The position numbers and the translations under genes are program-made. Below, piece by piece: positions 43,509 through 55,200 of a stretch of 64,000 nucleotides of DNA. Source of the DNA: Fibrobacterota bacterium (GTDB taxonomy: Bacteria; Fibrobacterota; Fibrobacteria; UBA11236); the NCBI GenBank assembly GCA_028287465.1, contig JAQBPO010000050.1:1-64000 (forward strand), given 5' to 3'. Each line of letters begins with the position of its first letter. Position 1 is the first letter of the stretch. The notes beneath the pieces were generated by a model. The model was not told the origin of the DNA, did no database searches, and saw nothing but the letters and a program-made list of their open reading frames with translations.

Positions 43509-45113
43509 CTACGGAGAACGGCGGTCCAAGGCCGAGGCAATCTCCAGGACGCGCGGGTCCCGTTCGATGGCCTCGAGGGTGAGGGGCAGGGGGATCCTCC
43601 AGTTTGGCCGCTCCACGACGGTTCCCGGAAGGTTGGGCCGGCGCTCCACCCCCAGGGCATCTTCCAGGGTCGCGGCGACCAGGGCGCAGGGGGATTCCGC
43701 CAGCATCCGGTGGACCCGGTAGACGATCTCCCGGTCCCGGGAATCCTCGCGGAGGCCGGCCCAGGCCAGGATGCGTTCCACGGCATTCCAGCTGCCCTCC
43801 GGATCCACCGGCAGCCCCAAGCCCGCCTGTTCTTCGTCATCCCGGCCGTGCAAACGCCCGGCCAGGGTGGGGAGATCGTGGGTGGCCAACGAAGCCAGGG
43901 CCGCATGGGGAAAGGCGCGAGGCGGATCGGTCTCGAACCAAAGGACCTTGCTGCCCAGGATGCCCCGCTCCGGCATGGTTTCCCGCACCACGGGTTCGAT
44001 GGTGCCCAGATCCTCCGCCACCGCGAAGGCGCCGGCGCGTCCGCATTCCTCCGCCAGCACGTCCAGCATCTCCTGGTGACGGTAACGGACATAGGACCCT
44101 TCCGAGGCTTTCGCGCCCGCGGGGATCCGATAGAGGCGGAAAAGACCCATGAAATGATCGATGCGGATCCCGCCCGCATGGCGGAGCACGGACCGCAGGG
44201 TATCGCGCAGGGGACCGTACCCGGAAGCGCGCAGGCGTCGGGGGATGAATGGCGGGAGGCCCCAATCCTGGCCTTGGGCATTGAAGAGGTCCGGCGGCGC
44301 ACCCACGGAAGCCCCGAAGTCCAGGCAGTCCTGCCAGGCCCAGGCATCGGCCCCGCCGGGGTCGAAACCTATGGGCAGGTCCTTGATCAGGGCGATGGCC
44401 AGCGAGGCTTTTTCCAGTTGGACGTCCAGGAGCCACTGGATCCACCTGTGGAAGTCCATGCGATCCCCGTAACGATCCGCCACGAGGGCCATGGCCCGGG
44501 CGTCCGGGCGTTTCCATTCCTCCGGCCACTTCTTCCAATCCGGCCCGAATTCCTCCGCGAGCGCCGCATGGGCGGCGAATCGATCCAATCCCGGACCGGA
44601 TTCCCGCGCGAACCGTTCGAAGGCGGCCCGGTCTTCGCGATTCCCCCGGCCGACCCTGAACCAGGGCCAGAGGAGTTCGAGGGCCTTCGACTTGAGGCGG
44701 AATACCGCGTCCCGATCGATGAGGGGTTCGCGGTTGAGGGCGCGTCCCTGGGCCGCGAGGGGCCCCAAATCCATGGCCGCGCGCTCCGCCCCGGGCACGT
44801 CCTCGATGCGGAGGTGGAGCAGGGACAGGAACCGGCGGCTGGAAGGATAGTAGGGGCTGGGCTGCAGGGGCGGAACCGGTTGCGGGGCCGACAGGGGGCT
44901 TACCTGCAGGAAGCCCGCCCCTAGCCCGGCGGACCATTCCCCGAGCCTGCGCAGATCGGCCAGGTCCCCGATCCCCCAGCTGCCTTCCGACCGGAGGGCA
45001 TAGAGTTGCACCGACCAGCCCCAGGCCTTTTCGAAAGGCGGAGGAGGGCATTTCCGAGGGGGCGTTTCCGTAAGCGTCGGATTTCCGGTCGGATTTTCCT
45101 TTGGATTTCGCAT
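43509..45113 (-). CDS. malQ: 4-alpha-glucanotransferase (amylomaltase, GH77)
   Basis: 534 residues. ATG 45113 is preceded by GGAGGG at 9 bases; the frame stays open a further 894 bases opposite the kinase gene, which I treat as antisense. GH77 signatures: 'WGIGDLADLRRLGEW', 'PYYPSSRRFLSLLHLRI', nucleophile Asp319 ('GGIRIDHFMGLFRLY'), acid/base Glu367 ('VAEDLGTI') and Asp413 ('ATHDLPTLAG'). It transfers maltooligosyl units and feeds glycogen/maltodextrin metabolism together with TreZ. The first 26 residues are Pro/Asn/Lys-rich. Convergent with treZ, divergent from the kinase at 45267. Confidence 0.93.
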   Translation of the reverse strand: MRNPKENPTGNPTLTETPPRKCPPPPFEKAWGWSVQLYALRSEGSWGIGDLADLRRLGEWSAGLGAGFLQVSPLSAPQPVPPLQPSPYYPSSRRFLSLLHLRIEDVPGAERAAMDLGPLAAQGRALNREPLIDRDAVFRLKSKALELLWPWFRVGRGNREDRAAFERFARESGPGLDRFAAHAALAEEFGPDWKKWPEEWKRPDARAMALVADRYGDRMDFHRWIQWLLDVQLEKASLAIALIKDLPIGFDPGGADAWAWQDCLDFGASVGAPPDLFNAQGQDWGLPPFIPRRLRASGYGPLRDTLRSVLRHAGGIRIDHFMGLFRLYRIPAGAKASEGSYVRYRHQEMLDVLAEECGRAGAFAVAEDLGTIEPVVRETMPERGILGSKVLWFETDPPRAFPHAALASLATHDLPTLAGRLHGRDDEEQAGLGLPVDPEGSWNAVERILAWAGLREDSRDREIVYRVHRMLAESPCALVAATLEDALGVERRPNLPGTVVERPNWRIPLPLTLEAIERDPRVLEIASALDRRSP

Positions 45114-45266
45114 GGCCTGCATCCCTCCATCCCGGGCAATATCCTGAAAATACGTTCGGGCCGGGCGGAAGTCCCGTACCCCCCGCGTTCCCGGAAACCG
45201 ATCGCGGTCTTTGATTCCCTTCCGGCGCGCAAACAGTATCTTGCTAGGGAACATATAAGGGACGGA

Positions 45267-48200
45267 ATGGCAAATCCGGACATATCCCACATATCCCATA
45301 AGGCCCCCATCCTCATCATCGACGACGATGACCGCCGGACCCGGGACCTGATCGCCGCCCTGGATGGGGCCGCCCCGGGCGGAAGCGGACTGGAAATCGT
45401 CACCGCCGCTTCCGGCGAGGACGGGTTGCGGCATCTTGTGCGCCGCCCATTCGCCGCGGTCCTCCTGGACGCGCGGATTCCCGGCCAAGGCGGAATCGAA
45501 ACCGCGCGCCAGATCCGGCGGAGGAGGGATTCGCAAGCCACCCCCATCCTTTTCATCGGCACCTCCGCTCCCTCGGAAGCGGACCTGGCCGAAGGCTGCG
45601 CCCTGGGCGTGGTGGATTACCTGATGGCCCCTATCCTCCCGCAGATCCTGAGGGCCAAGGTCGGCCTGTTCGCGGAGCTGTTCGGGAAGACGCGTTTGAT
45701 CGAGCGCCAGGCCGAGGAATCGGAACGGACCGTTTCCGACCGGACCCGGGCCATGCGGGATACGGAAGAGAAGTTCCGCCTCATCATCGACAATGTCCAG
45801 GAATACGCCATCCTGGTGCTGGACGCGGAAGGCCGCTTCTCGAGTTGGAACGCCGGGGCCCAGAGACTGCTCGGGTATTCCGAAGAAGAGGTGATCGGGA
45901 CCAGCGGTTTCCGCATCTTCACTCCGGAAGACATCCAGGCCGGGGACGCGGCGCGGGAGATCGAGACGGCGAAGGAGACGGGCCAGGCGGTGGACGAGCG
46001 TTGGCACGTGCGCCGGGACGGCACCCGCTTCTGGGGCTCGGGCATGATGACGGCCATGCGGGACGAGCGGGGTAACCTGCGCGGGTTCGTCAAGATCATG
46101 CGCGATTTCACCGAGCGGCGGGAGGCCCGCGACCGGGAGGAAGCGGAGCGGAAGAAGGCCGAGGAGGCCAACCGGCGCCAGCTATGGCACCTGGGGGCCA
46201 TGAATGAGATCTCCCGGGTCCTGGAGGCGAATCTCGATCTGGAATCCATCCTGCAGGCGGCCATGGAAAAGCTCCTGGCCGTCTTCGCCTGCGACCGCGC
46301 CTACCTGGCCCAGCCGGGCCACCCCGGTGAAGGCCAGGTATCCCTGCCGTTCATCGCCACCCGTCCGGAGCATCCCGGCCCTCCCAACGGAACGGCCCTG
46401 CCCATGGACGCATTCAACACCCACGTGTTCCGGGAAATCCTGGGAACCGCGGAGCCGATGGCCTATGGCGAAAAGCGGCCCGTTCCCGGATACGATTTCT
46501 ACCGCGATCATTTCTCCATCCGATCCCTGCTGGTGATCGCCTTGAAGGCCCCCCTCGGCGCGACATGGGTCCTGGGCATCCAGGACTGTACGGAAGCCAG
46601 GGATTGGTCCGATGAGGAGCGATCCTTGTTCAAGGAGGTCGCGTTCAGGATTTCAGGCACCCTTTACAACCTCCTCTTCCACCGCAGGCTGCGCGATTCG
46701 GAGGAGCGCTTCCGGCAGCTCGCGGACAGGCTGCCGCAAATCGTCTGGACGGCCACGCCGGACGGGACCCTGGATTACCTCAACGATCGCTGGTTCGAAT
46801 ATTCAGGGGAGTCCGCGGATGGGAAGGCGGTCCATACCCTGCGCGACCATGTCCATCCCGACGATTTCGGGAAGGCCAGGGAAACCTGGCGCCATCGCAT
46901 AGGATCCGGAGAGGCCTACGAAGAGGAATTCCGCCTGCGGAACGCCCAAGGGGAGTATCGGTGGCACCTGTCCCTGGCCCTGCCCATCCGGGACGCTTCC
47001 GACCGGATTTGGAAATGGGTCGGAAGCCTTACGGACGTGGAGGCCCAGAAACGGACCGAGGCCGAGCTTCGCAAGTCCCGGGCCCAAAGGGACACCATCC
47101 TGGAAGTCATCACCGATAGCATCATCGTCCAGGATCCATCGGGCCGGATCGAATACATGAACCAGGCCGCCGCGGAATTCCTGGGCTTCCGATCGCCCGA
47201 AGCGGTCCTTGAAATCCACGGCACCCCCGAGGGAGAGCGGTTCCGCCAAGGCATGGCCATTTACGATGAGGAAGGCAAGCCTTATCCGCCCGACATGACT
47301 CCCGGGGCCATGGCCCTGCGGGGCCTGGAGTCGCCGCCCAAGCTGCTCCGCTACCGGATGAAGCCGGAATCGCCGGAAAAATGGGTCCATACGCGCTCGC
47401 GCCTCCTCAGGGACGAGAAAGGCGCGGTGCAATTCATCATGACCATCCTGCAGGACGTCACGGAATTCCGCAAGGCCGAGACGGAGCTGCGGCAATCGCA
47501 GAAGATGGACGCCATCGGCCGGCTCGCCGGGGGCATCGCCCATGATTTCAACAACCTCCTCACCGCCATCAACGGGTACAGCGAGCTGGGCCTGGGCATG
47601 GCCGCGGGCGGGGATCCCCTGAAACCCGTTTTCAAGGAGATATTGGACGCGGGGCGCCGCGCCGCCGGGCTCACCAACCAATTGCTGGCCCATTCCCGCA
47701 AGCAGATCATGGCCCCCAAGGTGATCGATCTCAACGACACCATCGGCGCCATGCATTCCATGCTCACGCGCATCATCGGGGAGGATATCGAGCTCGTGAC
47801 CACCCTGCACAAGGACGTCCGCCTGGTCAGGGCCGATCCCGGCCAGATCGAACAGGTGATCCTGAACCTGGCCGTGAACGCCCGGGACGCGATGCCCAAG
47901 GGCGGCAAGGTCACCATCGAGACCCGGGTCGTCTCCGTCGGTAGAGGGCATTACGGCGTGGTCGAGGAGATCCCGGAAGGGGATTATTTCCTGATCGCCT
48001 TCAGCGACAACGGCGAGGGCATGACCACATCGATCAAGGATCATATTTTCGAGCCTTTCTTCACGACCAAATCCTCGGGCAAGGGGACCGGTCTGGGCCT
48101 TTCAACCGTATACGGGATCGTGAAGCAGAGCGGAGGCTATATCACCGTGTACAGCGAACCCCGCTTCGGTTCGACCTTCAAGCTCTTTTTCCCCTTGGTG

Positions 48201-48671
48201 GCGGGGAGCCGGGCGGATCCGGACGGGCAGCCTGCGGACGAAGGGAGCGCGGGCGGCCCCGCGAACGGCGAAACCATCCTCCTTGCGGAGGATGAGGACG
48301 TGGTGCGGAGGCTGGGCAAGGCCGTCCTGGACGGCCTCAATTACCGGGTGCTGGAGGCGGGCAACGGGGAAGACGCCCTAAGGGTCGCCGAAGCGTTCCC
48401 TGAACGGATCGATCTGCTCCTGACCGACGTGGTCATGCACGGCATCGGGGGCCGGGATCTGGCCACCCGGATACGGGAAATCCGTCCGGACATCAAGGTG
48501 ATCTATATGTCGGGATATACCGACGATGCCATCGTCCGCCACGGGATACTGGAAGCCACCGCCGATTTCCTGCAAAAACCGTTTTCCCCCAAGGCGCTCG
48601 CGCGGAAGATCCGCGAGGTGCTTTCCCCCCAGCCGGTCTCCCCATCGGAACCGTTCAAAACGGGCGGATGA
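45267..48671 (+). CDS. Hybrid sensor histidine kinase with degenerate N-terminal receiver (REC-PAS-GAF-PAS-PAS-HK-REC)
   Basis: 1134 residues from ATG 45267, with AAGGGACGGA just before. Domains: receiver-like (~13-130, Asp68 kept, but the usual Lys-Pro is Ala121-Pro), PAS (~165-290), GAF-type (~305-475, 'WVLGIQDCTEARDWSDEER'), PAS (~480-595), PAS (~605-735), kinase core with His759, ATPase '[19 protein letters not shown]', receiver ~1003-1120 with Asp1054 and Lys1104. The acidic pocket residues of the first receiver are present ('LIIDDDD'). It is a tandem paralogue of the next gene: identical '[13 protein letters not shown]' and near-identical C-terminal receivers ('[13 protein letters not shown]'). 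It starts 153 bases from malQ on the other strand. Confidence 0.92.
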   Translation: MANPDISHISHKAPILIIDDDDRRTRDLIAALDGAAPGGSGLEIVTAASGEDGLRHLVRRPFAAVLLDARIPGQGGIETARQIRRRRDSQATPILFIGTSAPSEADLAEGCALGVVDYLMAPILPQILRAKVGLFAELFGKTRLIERQAEESERTVSDRTRAMRDTEEKFRLIIDNVQEYAILVLDAEGRFSSWNAGAQRLLGYSEEEVIGTSGFRIFTPEDIQAGDAAREIETAKETGQAVDERWHVRRDGTRFWGSGMMTAMRDERGNLRGFVKIMRDFTERREARDREEAERKKAEEANRRQLWHLGAMNEISRVLEANLDLESILQAAMEKLLAVFACDRAYLAQPGHPGEGQVSLPFIATRPEHPGPPNGTALPMDAFNTHVFREILGTAEPMAYGEKRPVPGYDFYRDHFSIRSLLVIALKAPLGATWVLGIQDCTEARDWSDEERSLFKEVAFRISGTLYNLLFHRRLRDSEERFRQLADRLPQIVWTATPDGTLDYLNDRWFEYSGESADGKAVHTLRDHVHPDDFGKARETWRHRIGSGEAYEEEFRLRNAQGEYRWHLSLALPIRDASDRIWKWVGSLTDVEAQKRTEAELRKSRAQRDTILEVITDSIIVQDPSGRIEYMNQAAAEFLGFRSPEAVLEIHGTPEGERFRQGMAIYDEEGKPYPPDMTPGAMALRGLESPPKLLRYRMKPESPEKWVHTRSRLLRDEKGAVQFIMTILQDVTEFRKAETELRQSQKMDAIGRLAGGIAHDFNNLLTAINGYSELGLGMAAGGDPLKPVFKEILDAGRRAAGLTNQLLAHSRKQIMAPKVIDLNDTIGAMHSMLTRIIGEDIELVTTLHKDVRLVRADPGQIEQVILNLAVNARDAMPKGGKVTIETRVVSVGRGHYGVVEEIPEGDYFLIAFSDNGEGMTTSIKDHIFEPFFTTKSSGKGTGLGLSTVYGIVKQSGGYITVYSEPRFGSTFKLFFPLVAGSRADPDGQPADEGSAGGPANGETILLAEDEDVVRRLGKAVLDGLNYRVLEAGNGEDALRVAEAFPERIDLLLTDVVMHGIGGRDLATRIREIRPDIKVIYMSGYTDDAIVRHGILEATADFLQKPFSPKALARKIREVLSPQPVSPSEPFKTGG

Positions 48672-48681
48672 GCGGTTCGGC

Positions 48682-48694
48682 AATCCTGGATTTT
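48682..48694 (+). promoter_or_regulatory. AATCCTGGATTTT, shared with another kinase upstream region
   Basis: Identical 13-mer at 29836-29848 before the kinase at 29933, here 57-69 bases before the kinase at 48751. It contains the symmetric core AATCC-T-GGATT. Three TTAATC boxes (48713-48718, 48720-48725, 48735-48740) lie just downstream. Confidence 0.4.
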
Positions 48695-48750
48695 ATCCGG
48701 GAAAACAATATTTTAATCCTTAATCGATATTCCATTAATCGGTTCCGCAT

Positions 48751-51700
48751 ATGGAAAACCCCAAAGCAGCCCCCGCCGCGCCCATCCTGATCCTGCACCG
48801 CGAAGACGGCCGCATCAAGGATTGGAAGGACTCCCTCAATGGAGCCGGCGTCGAAGTCGCCACCGCGTCCTCCCTGGAGGCGGCCTTGAACCAACTGGAT
48901 CTCCGCCCTCACGCGGCCATCCTCATGGAGGTGCGGGAGCCGCGCACGGATGGATTCGCGAACGCGCGCCTGATACGGCGCATAGCGGGTTCGGAACGCA
49001 CCCCCCTCCTCTTCCTATGCGCCCCGGATCTGGGCCCCAAGGACTTCGATATCCCGGAAGCCTGCGGGCTGGGTCCCGTCGATTACCTGTTCTGCCCCTT
49101 CACAACGGAAATCCTGGCGTCCAAGGTGGGCATCTACGCGGATCTGTACCATAAGGCCCGGGAACTCGCCAGCTTGTCCTCGGAGGCGGAACGGCGGGCG
49201 TTCGATCGCGAAAAGGCCCTCCAGGATTCCGAGGACCGTTTCCGCCTGATCACGGACAATGTCGAGGACTACGCCATCGTCATGATGGACCCCGAGGGCA
49301 ATTACACGACCTGGAACTACGGGGCCCAGAGGCTGCTCGGCTACTCTGAGGAGGAGATGATCGGGACCCACAGCTTCCGCATCTTCACCCCGGAGGATCT
49401 GGTCAGCGGAGCGGCGGCCAGGGAAATGGCGCATGCGCGGGACTTCGGCCAGGCCATCGATGAGCGCTGGCACGTGCGGCGGGACGGGACCCGGTTCTGG
49501 GGTTCCGGCATGATGACCTCCATGCGGGACAAGGACGGCCGCCTGCGCGGTTACGTGAAGATCATGCGCGACTTCACCGAGCGCCGCGCGGCCCAGGAGG
49601 CCCAGACCAAGAGCGAAGAGCTTTTCCGCAAGCTGGTCGAGGACGTGCGCGACTACGCCATCTACATGATCGATCCGGACGGCAAGGTCAGCAGCTGGAA
49701 CCGCGGCGCGGAGCGGATCAAGGGATACCAGGCCGAGGAGATCCTGGGCAAGAACTATTCGGCCTTCTATACCCCGGAGGATCTGGAGAACGGGAAGCCC
49801 GAATACGAAAGGAATGAAGCGGCCGAGAAGGGCCGTTTCGAGGATAAGGGCTGGCGGGTGCGCAAGGACGGCCAATGGTTCTGGGCCGACGAGGTGATTT
49901 CGGCCATCCGCGACAAAGAGGGGAACCTGCTCGGGTTCACCAAGGTGACCCGGGACATCACGGAGCGCAAGAAGGCCGACGAGGCGAAACAGCGCCAGTT
50001 CCGGTTCCTGGAGGCCATGAACGAGATTTCCAAGGTGCTGGAGGTGAACCTGGATCTGGAAGCCATCCTCCAGTCCGCCATGGAGAAGATCCGCGCCCTC
50101 TTCAAATGCGATTGCGCCTACATGGCCCAACCGGGATTCCCGGATACGGGCCATGTCTCCCTGCCCTTCATCTCGAGCGATCCCGTTTACCCGGGACCCG
50201 AGAACGGGTCCATCCTGCCCATGAACGAATTCAACCGCATGGCCTATTCCGAAATCCTGGCCACCATGGAACCGGTTTCGTTCGGAGAGCACCGTCCCGC
50301 GCCGGGTTTCGAAGAGTACCGGGAACGGTTCTGCGTCCGGTCCATGATGCTGATCGCCTTGCGCCCGAGGGTCGGGAGCATCTGGGTCCTGGGCGTCAAC
50401 CAATGCTCCGGTCCCCGGGACTGGTCGGAAGAGGACCGCGCCTTGTTCAAGGAGGTGGCGTACCGGATTTCCATGACCCTCAACAATCTGCTCTTCCACC
50501 GCAACCTGCGGGAATCCGAAGAGCGGTTGCGGCGGTCCCGGCAGCAATTGGAGACCATCCTGGAAGGGATCACGGACGCCATCATCGTGCACGATCCCTC
50601 GGGCCGGGTCGAATACCTGAACCGGGCCGCGGCGTCGCTCATCGGTTACCCTTCCCCGCAAGCCCTGATGGAAGCCTCCTCCGGCGAGGATGCCGAGGCG
50701 TGGCGGCACGATATCCGCATTTACGATGAGGACGGGAATGCCATCCCCGCCGGGAAGACCCCCCGGGAACTGGCCGGAAGGGGCCTGGTCGTTCCTCCCA
50801 TGCTGCTCCGTTACCGCAACGGAGCGGAATCCGCGGAGAGGCAGGTCATCAACCGGGCCATGCCCATCAAGGACGCGGAAGGCAAGGTCCAATACATCAT
50901 CGGCATCTCCCAGGACGTGACGGAAATCCGGAAGGCCGAGGCCGAGCTCCGCCAGTCCCAGAAGATGGAGGCCATCGGCAGGCTCGCGGGCGGGATCGCC
51001 CACGATTTCAACAACCTCCTCACGGCCATCAACGGCTACAGCGAGGTGGGCCTGGGCATGGCGGCGGCCGGCGATCCGTTGAAACCGATCCTGGAAGAGA
51101 TCCTCGAAGCGGGCAGGCGCGCCGCTTCCCTGACCAACCAGTTGCTGGCCCATTCCCGCAAGCAGATGCTCAAGCCGAAGATCCTCAACCTGAACGAGAC
51201 CATCGGGACCATGCATGCCATGATGAAGCGCATCATCGGCGAGGATATCGAACTGGTGATCGATCTGGACGGGAACGGGAGCGTGGTCAAGGCGGATCCG
51301 GGCCAGGTGGAGCAGGTGATCCTGAACCTGGCGGTGAACGCGCGCGATGCGATGCCCAAGGGAGGCAAGGTCACCATCAAGACCCGGGAGGCGGACGTAA
51401 GCGAGGGGGAGATCGGTTTCGGCGAGGAGATCCGGCCGGGTCGGTACTTCCTGCTCTCCGTGAGCGATACGGGCCATGGCATGAGCAAGGCGGTGCAGGA
51501 TCACCTGTTCGAGCCGTTCTTCACCACCAAACCCATCGCGAAGGGGACCGGCCTGGGCCTTTCCACGGTCTACGGCATCGTCAAGCAGAGCGGGGGCCAT
51601 ATCAGCGTGGAAAGCGAGCCCGGGCACGGAGCGACCTTCCGGATCTATTTCCCCCTGGTGAGCCAGGAGGCCAACCATCACCTCCAGGAGCATCCCTCTC

Positions 51701-52149
51701 GCCGCCAGGAAATGCCGCTCACCGCGGACGCCGGGCAGACCGTCCTCCTGGTGGAGGATGAGGACGTGGTCCGGAAGCTCGCGAATTCCATCCTGGCCAA
51801 GCTGGGCTACCAGGTCCTGGAGGCCGGCAGCGGGGAGAAGGCCATGGAGGTGGCCGAGAGCCACGACGGCCCCATCCACCTGCTGTTGACCGACGTGGTC
51901 ATGAACGGAATGGGGGGCCAGGAACTGGCGCACCATGTCTGCGCGATCAGGCCGGAAACCGCCATTCTCTACATGTCCGGATACACGGATGACGCCATCG
52001 TCCGACACGGAGTGCTGGAGGCGACCTCGAATTTCATCCAAAAGCCCTTTTCGCCCAAGGATCTCTCCGTGAAGGTCCGCGAGGTCCTGTCCCAGAGGAA
52101 CCGGGAGGCCGGGGCGCTCGAATTCGCGCCCGGAACCGGAAAAGGCTGA
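48751..52149 (+). CDS. Hybrid sensor histidine kinase with pseudoreceiver (psREC-PAS-PAS-GAF-PAS-HK-REC)
   Basis: 1132 residues, ATG 48751. N-terminal domain (~10-130) keeps the receiver outline, but the phospho-acceptor position is Glu60 in '[15 protein letters not shown]', the acidic pair is lost ('LILHREDGR'), and the Lys-Pro is Cys-Pro ('YLFCPFT'). PAS (~165-285), PAS (~290-408), GAF (~420-580), PAS (~595-730), kinase core with His751, ATPase '[19 protein letters not shown]', receiver ~995-1113 with Asp1048 and Lys1098. It follows its paralogue by 79 bases. The extra PAS between PAS and GAF, absent at the same place in its neighbour, shows shuffling. Confidence 0.92.
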   Translation: MENPKAAPAAPILILHREDGRIKDWKDSLNGAGVEVATASSLEAALNQLDLRPHAAILMEVREPRTDGFANARLIRRIAGSERTPLLFLCAPDLGPKDFDIPEACGLGPVDYLFCPFTTEILASKVGIYADLYHKARELASLSSEAERRAFDREKALQDSEDRFRLITDNVEDYAIVMMDPEGNYTTWNYGAQRLLGYSEEEMIGTHSFRIFTPEDLVSGAAAREMAHARDFGQAIDERWHVRRDGTRFWGSGMMTSMRDKDGRLRGYVKIMRDFTERRAAQEAQTKSEELFRKLVEDVRDYAIYMIDPDGKVSSWNRGAERIKGYQAEEILGKNYSAFYTPEDLENGKPEYERNEAAEKGRFEDKGWRVRKDGQWFWADEVISAIRDKEGNLLGFTKVTRDITERKKADEAKQRQFRFLEAMNEISKVLEVNLDLEAILQSAMEKIRALFKCDCAYMAQPGFPDTGHVSLPFISSDPVYPGPENGSILPMNEFNRMAYSEILATMEPVSFGEHRPAPGFEEYRERFCVRSMMLIALRPRVGSIWVLGVNQCSGPRDWSEEDRALFKEVAYRISMTLNNLLFHRNLRESEERLRRSRQQLETILEGITDAIIVHDPSGRVEYLNRAAASLIGYPSPQALMEASSGEDAEAWRHDIRIYDEDGNAIPAGKTPRELAGRGLVVPPMLLRYRNGAESAERQVINRAMPIKDAEGKVQYIIGISQDVTEIRKAEAELRQSQKMEAIGRLAGGIAHDFNNLLTAINGYSEVGLGMAAAGDPLKPILEEILEAGRRAASLTNQLLAHSRKQMLKPKILNLNETIGTMHAMMKRIIGEDIELVIDLDGNGSVVKADPGQVEQVILNLAVNARDAMPKGGKVTIKTREADVSEGEIGFGEEIRPGRYFLLSVSDTGHGMSKAVQDHLFEPFFTTKPIAKGTGLGLSTVYGIVKQSGGHISVESEPGHGATFRIYFPLVSQEANHHLQEHPSRRQEMPLTADAGQTVLLVEDEDVVRKLANSILAKLGYQVLEAGSGEKAMEVAESHDGPIHLLLTDVVMNGMGGQELAHHVCAIRPETAILYMSGYTDDAIVRHGVLEATSNFIQKPFSPKDLSVKVREVLSQRNREAGALEFAPGTGKG

Positions 52150-52261
52150 TACCGCTTCCGACCGGCCCATCAATCTTTTAGATCACCGATAGCCCGGGGC
52201 CGTACGGCCCAGCCGCCGAAGCCCGGGAAAATGCCCATTCGAAGTTTCCCGAAAGGCGCTT

Positions 52262-55200
52262 ATGCCCCCCATTCCGAGCGCGACCCTGCCCCAGGATCCC
52301 ATCCACGACGTCTTCGCGGGCGGCGGGGAAATGGGCGCGCGCATGCGGGCGATGGATTGGGGCCTTACCCCGCTCGGGGAGCCGGGGCTCTGGCCCCAGA
52401 ACCTGAAGACCTGCCTCCGCATCATCCTCACCTCGCGCCAGCCCATGTTCGTCTGGTGGGGCGATCGGCTCATCAACCTCTACAACGACGCCTATAAATC
52501 CATCGTGGGCGGCAAGCATCCCCAGGCCCTGGGCCAGCCCGCGTCCGAGGTGTGGAAGGAAATCTGGGATCAGGTGGGCCCGCGCGCGAAAGCCACCATG
52601 GGCGGCACCGAGGGGACCTATGACGAGGCCCTGCTCCTCATCATGCAGCGCCACGGATACCCGGAGGAGACCTACTACACCTTCTCCTACAGTCCCGTTC
52701 CCGGCGATCTGGGCGGAGCGGGCGGCATCTTCTGCGCCAATTCCGACGAGACCCAGCGCATCATCGGGGCCAGGCGCATGTCCCTGCTGCGCGACCTGGC
52801 GTCCCGCACCACCAGCGCGCGGACCTTGAATGACGTATGCGCGCGGAGCGTGGAGTCCTTCGCGACGGAAACCAGGGATCTGCCGTTCGCCATGGTCTAC
52901 ATGGCGGCCCCGGACGGGGAATCCGCGATCCTGGCGGGCGCATCGGGGATCCGGGACGGGCACCCGGCCGCCCGCGCCGTCGCTTCCCTGACGGTAGGAT
53001 CCTCCTGGCCTTTCGCGCAAGCGCTCCGGGACCGTACCTTCCAACGCTTGGCCGATGCGGGCGCCCGCTTCGGGGCGGAGGCGCTTCCCGGCGGGGCCTG
53101 GGACCGGCCTCCCCAGGAAATGGTGGCCGTGCCCATCGCCCCCGCGGGCCGCACCGGAAGGGCCGGCCTGCTCATCGTAGGGCTCAATCCGTATCGCCCG
53201 TGGGACGAGGATTACCGGAGCTTCCTGGAACTCATCGCCGCGCAGATTTCCTCCAGCATCGCCAGCGCCCAGGCCTACGAGGAGGAACGGAAACGCGCGG
53301 AGGCCCTGGCGGAACTGGATCGCGCCAAGACCGCCTTCTTCAGCAACGTGAGCCACGAGTTCCGCACGCCCCTGACCCTGATGCTCGGCCCCCTCGAGGA
53401 CAGCCTCAACGATCCGATCCATCCCCTGGCGGACGGGCAGCGCGAGAGGCAGGAACTCATCCACCGCAACGGCCTGCGCCTGCTCAAGCTGGTCAACAAC
53501 CTGCTCGAGTTCTCGCGCATCGAGGCCGGGCGCATCGAGACGGCCTTCACCGCCACGGATCTGGCGGCCTATACCGCCGAATTGGCCAGCGTCTTCCGTT
53601 CGGCCATGGGCAAGGGCGGCCTGGAGTTCCGGGTCGATTGCCCTCCGCTTTCGCGGCCCGTGCACGTGGACCGGGACATGTGGGAGAAGATCGTCCTCAA
53701 CCTGCTTTCCAACGCGCTCAAGTTCACCTTCGCGGGCGGGATCTCGGTTTCGCTCCGGGAAAGCGGCGACCAGGTCGAATTGAAGGTGAGCGATACAGGG
53801 GTGGGGATCCCGGAGGAGGAGCTGCCGCGGGTCTTCACGCGATTCCACCGCGTGCAGGGGGCGCAGTCCCGCACCCATGAGGGTTCGGGCATCGGCCTGG
53901 CCCTGGTCCAGGAATTGGCCAAGCTGCACGGCGGTTACGTCCGGGTGGAAAGCGCGGTCGGCCGCGGCACGGCCTTCACCGTGGCCATCCCCATGGGTAT
54001 GCTGCACCTGCCGGCCGATAGGGTGCGCCCCGCCGCGACCCTGCGTTCCCAGGGCTCCGAGGCGACCTCCTTCTTCCAGGAGGCCGCCGGCCTGCTCTCG
54101 GACCGGGACGACCCGGTCCCCGCGGACGCCGTCCGCGCCGAGGTGGCCAAGGATCCCGCCCGCATCCTGCTGGCGGAAGACAACCGGGACATGCGCGATT
54201 ACGTGGCGCGCATCCTGGAGGAGAATTGGAAGGTGGAGCCGGTGGCCAACGGGGCGGAAGCGCTGGCATCCGCCCTGGCATGCCCTCCCGCCCTCATCCT
54301 GAGCGACGTCATGATGCCGGACATGGACGGATTCCGATTGCTGAAGGCGCTCCGGGAGGATGCCCGCACGGCCGGCATCCCCAGCATCCTGCTTTCCGCG
54401 CGCGCGGGCGAGGAGGCCACCGTGGAAGGATTGATTTCCGGCGCGGACGATTACCTGGTGAAGCCGTTCTCGAGCCGGGAGCTGTTGGCCCGCGTGGGCG
54501 CCCGGCTGGAGATAGACGGGCTGAGGCGCCAGAAGGATTCCCAGGCGCGGATGGACGCGGAACGCTTGCGCGCCAGCGAGGCCTTCAACCGCACCATCAT
54601 CGCCAACAGCCCGGATTGCATCAAGGTGATCGATTCCGACGGCCGGCTGTGCTCCATGAACGAAGGCGGGATGGAGCTCCTGGAGATCTGCGATTTCGAG
54701 CCCTTCCGGAACCGCGACTACGTCTCGATGTGGCGGGAACCCTACCGCCGGGAGGCCGTGGCGGCGTTCGCGACCGCGCGCGAGACCGGCACGGGGCGCT
54801 TCCAGGGGGAGTTCCCCACGGTGGTGACCGGCACGCCCAAATGGTTCGACATCATCGTGACCTGCATATCGGATGCCGACGGCAGGCCCGAGCGGTTCCT
54901 GGCGGTCTCCCGAGACATCACCGCGATGCGGGACGCTGAGCGCGAAATCCACAAGTTCCAGTCCCTGGTCGAAGAGAGCTCCGACTTCATCGGCATCGGC
55001 GATCTGCAGGGCGCTCCCATGTACATCAACGCGGCCGGCCGCCGCTTGGTGGGCCTGGACGCCTTCTCCGCGCTGGCGGGATTGAAGGGCGAGGACTTCT
55101 ACTTCCCCGAGGACCTGGCCTCCCTCGCTCCCATCACCGAGGCGGTTTCCCGGGACGGGAACTGGGAGGGGGAGCTGCGGCTCCGGCACTTCCGCTCCGG

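Noticed and set aside
45114-46007. Extension of malQ by 298 codons upstream
   Set aside because: It runs opposite the kinase gene and is not MalQ-like; GGAGGG before ATG 45113 marks the true start.
49015-52173. Long minus-strand frame (1052 codons) opposite a hybrid kinase
   Set aside because: The kinase strand has intact PAS, GAF, HK and receiver motifs; the antisense product has none. The same applies to 52178-55375 (minus) and 2887-5256 (plus).
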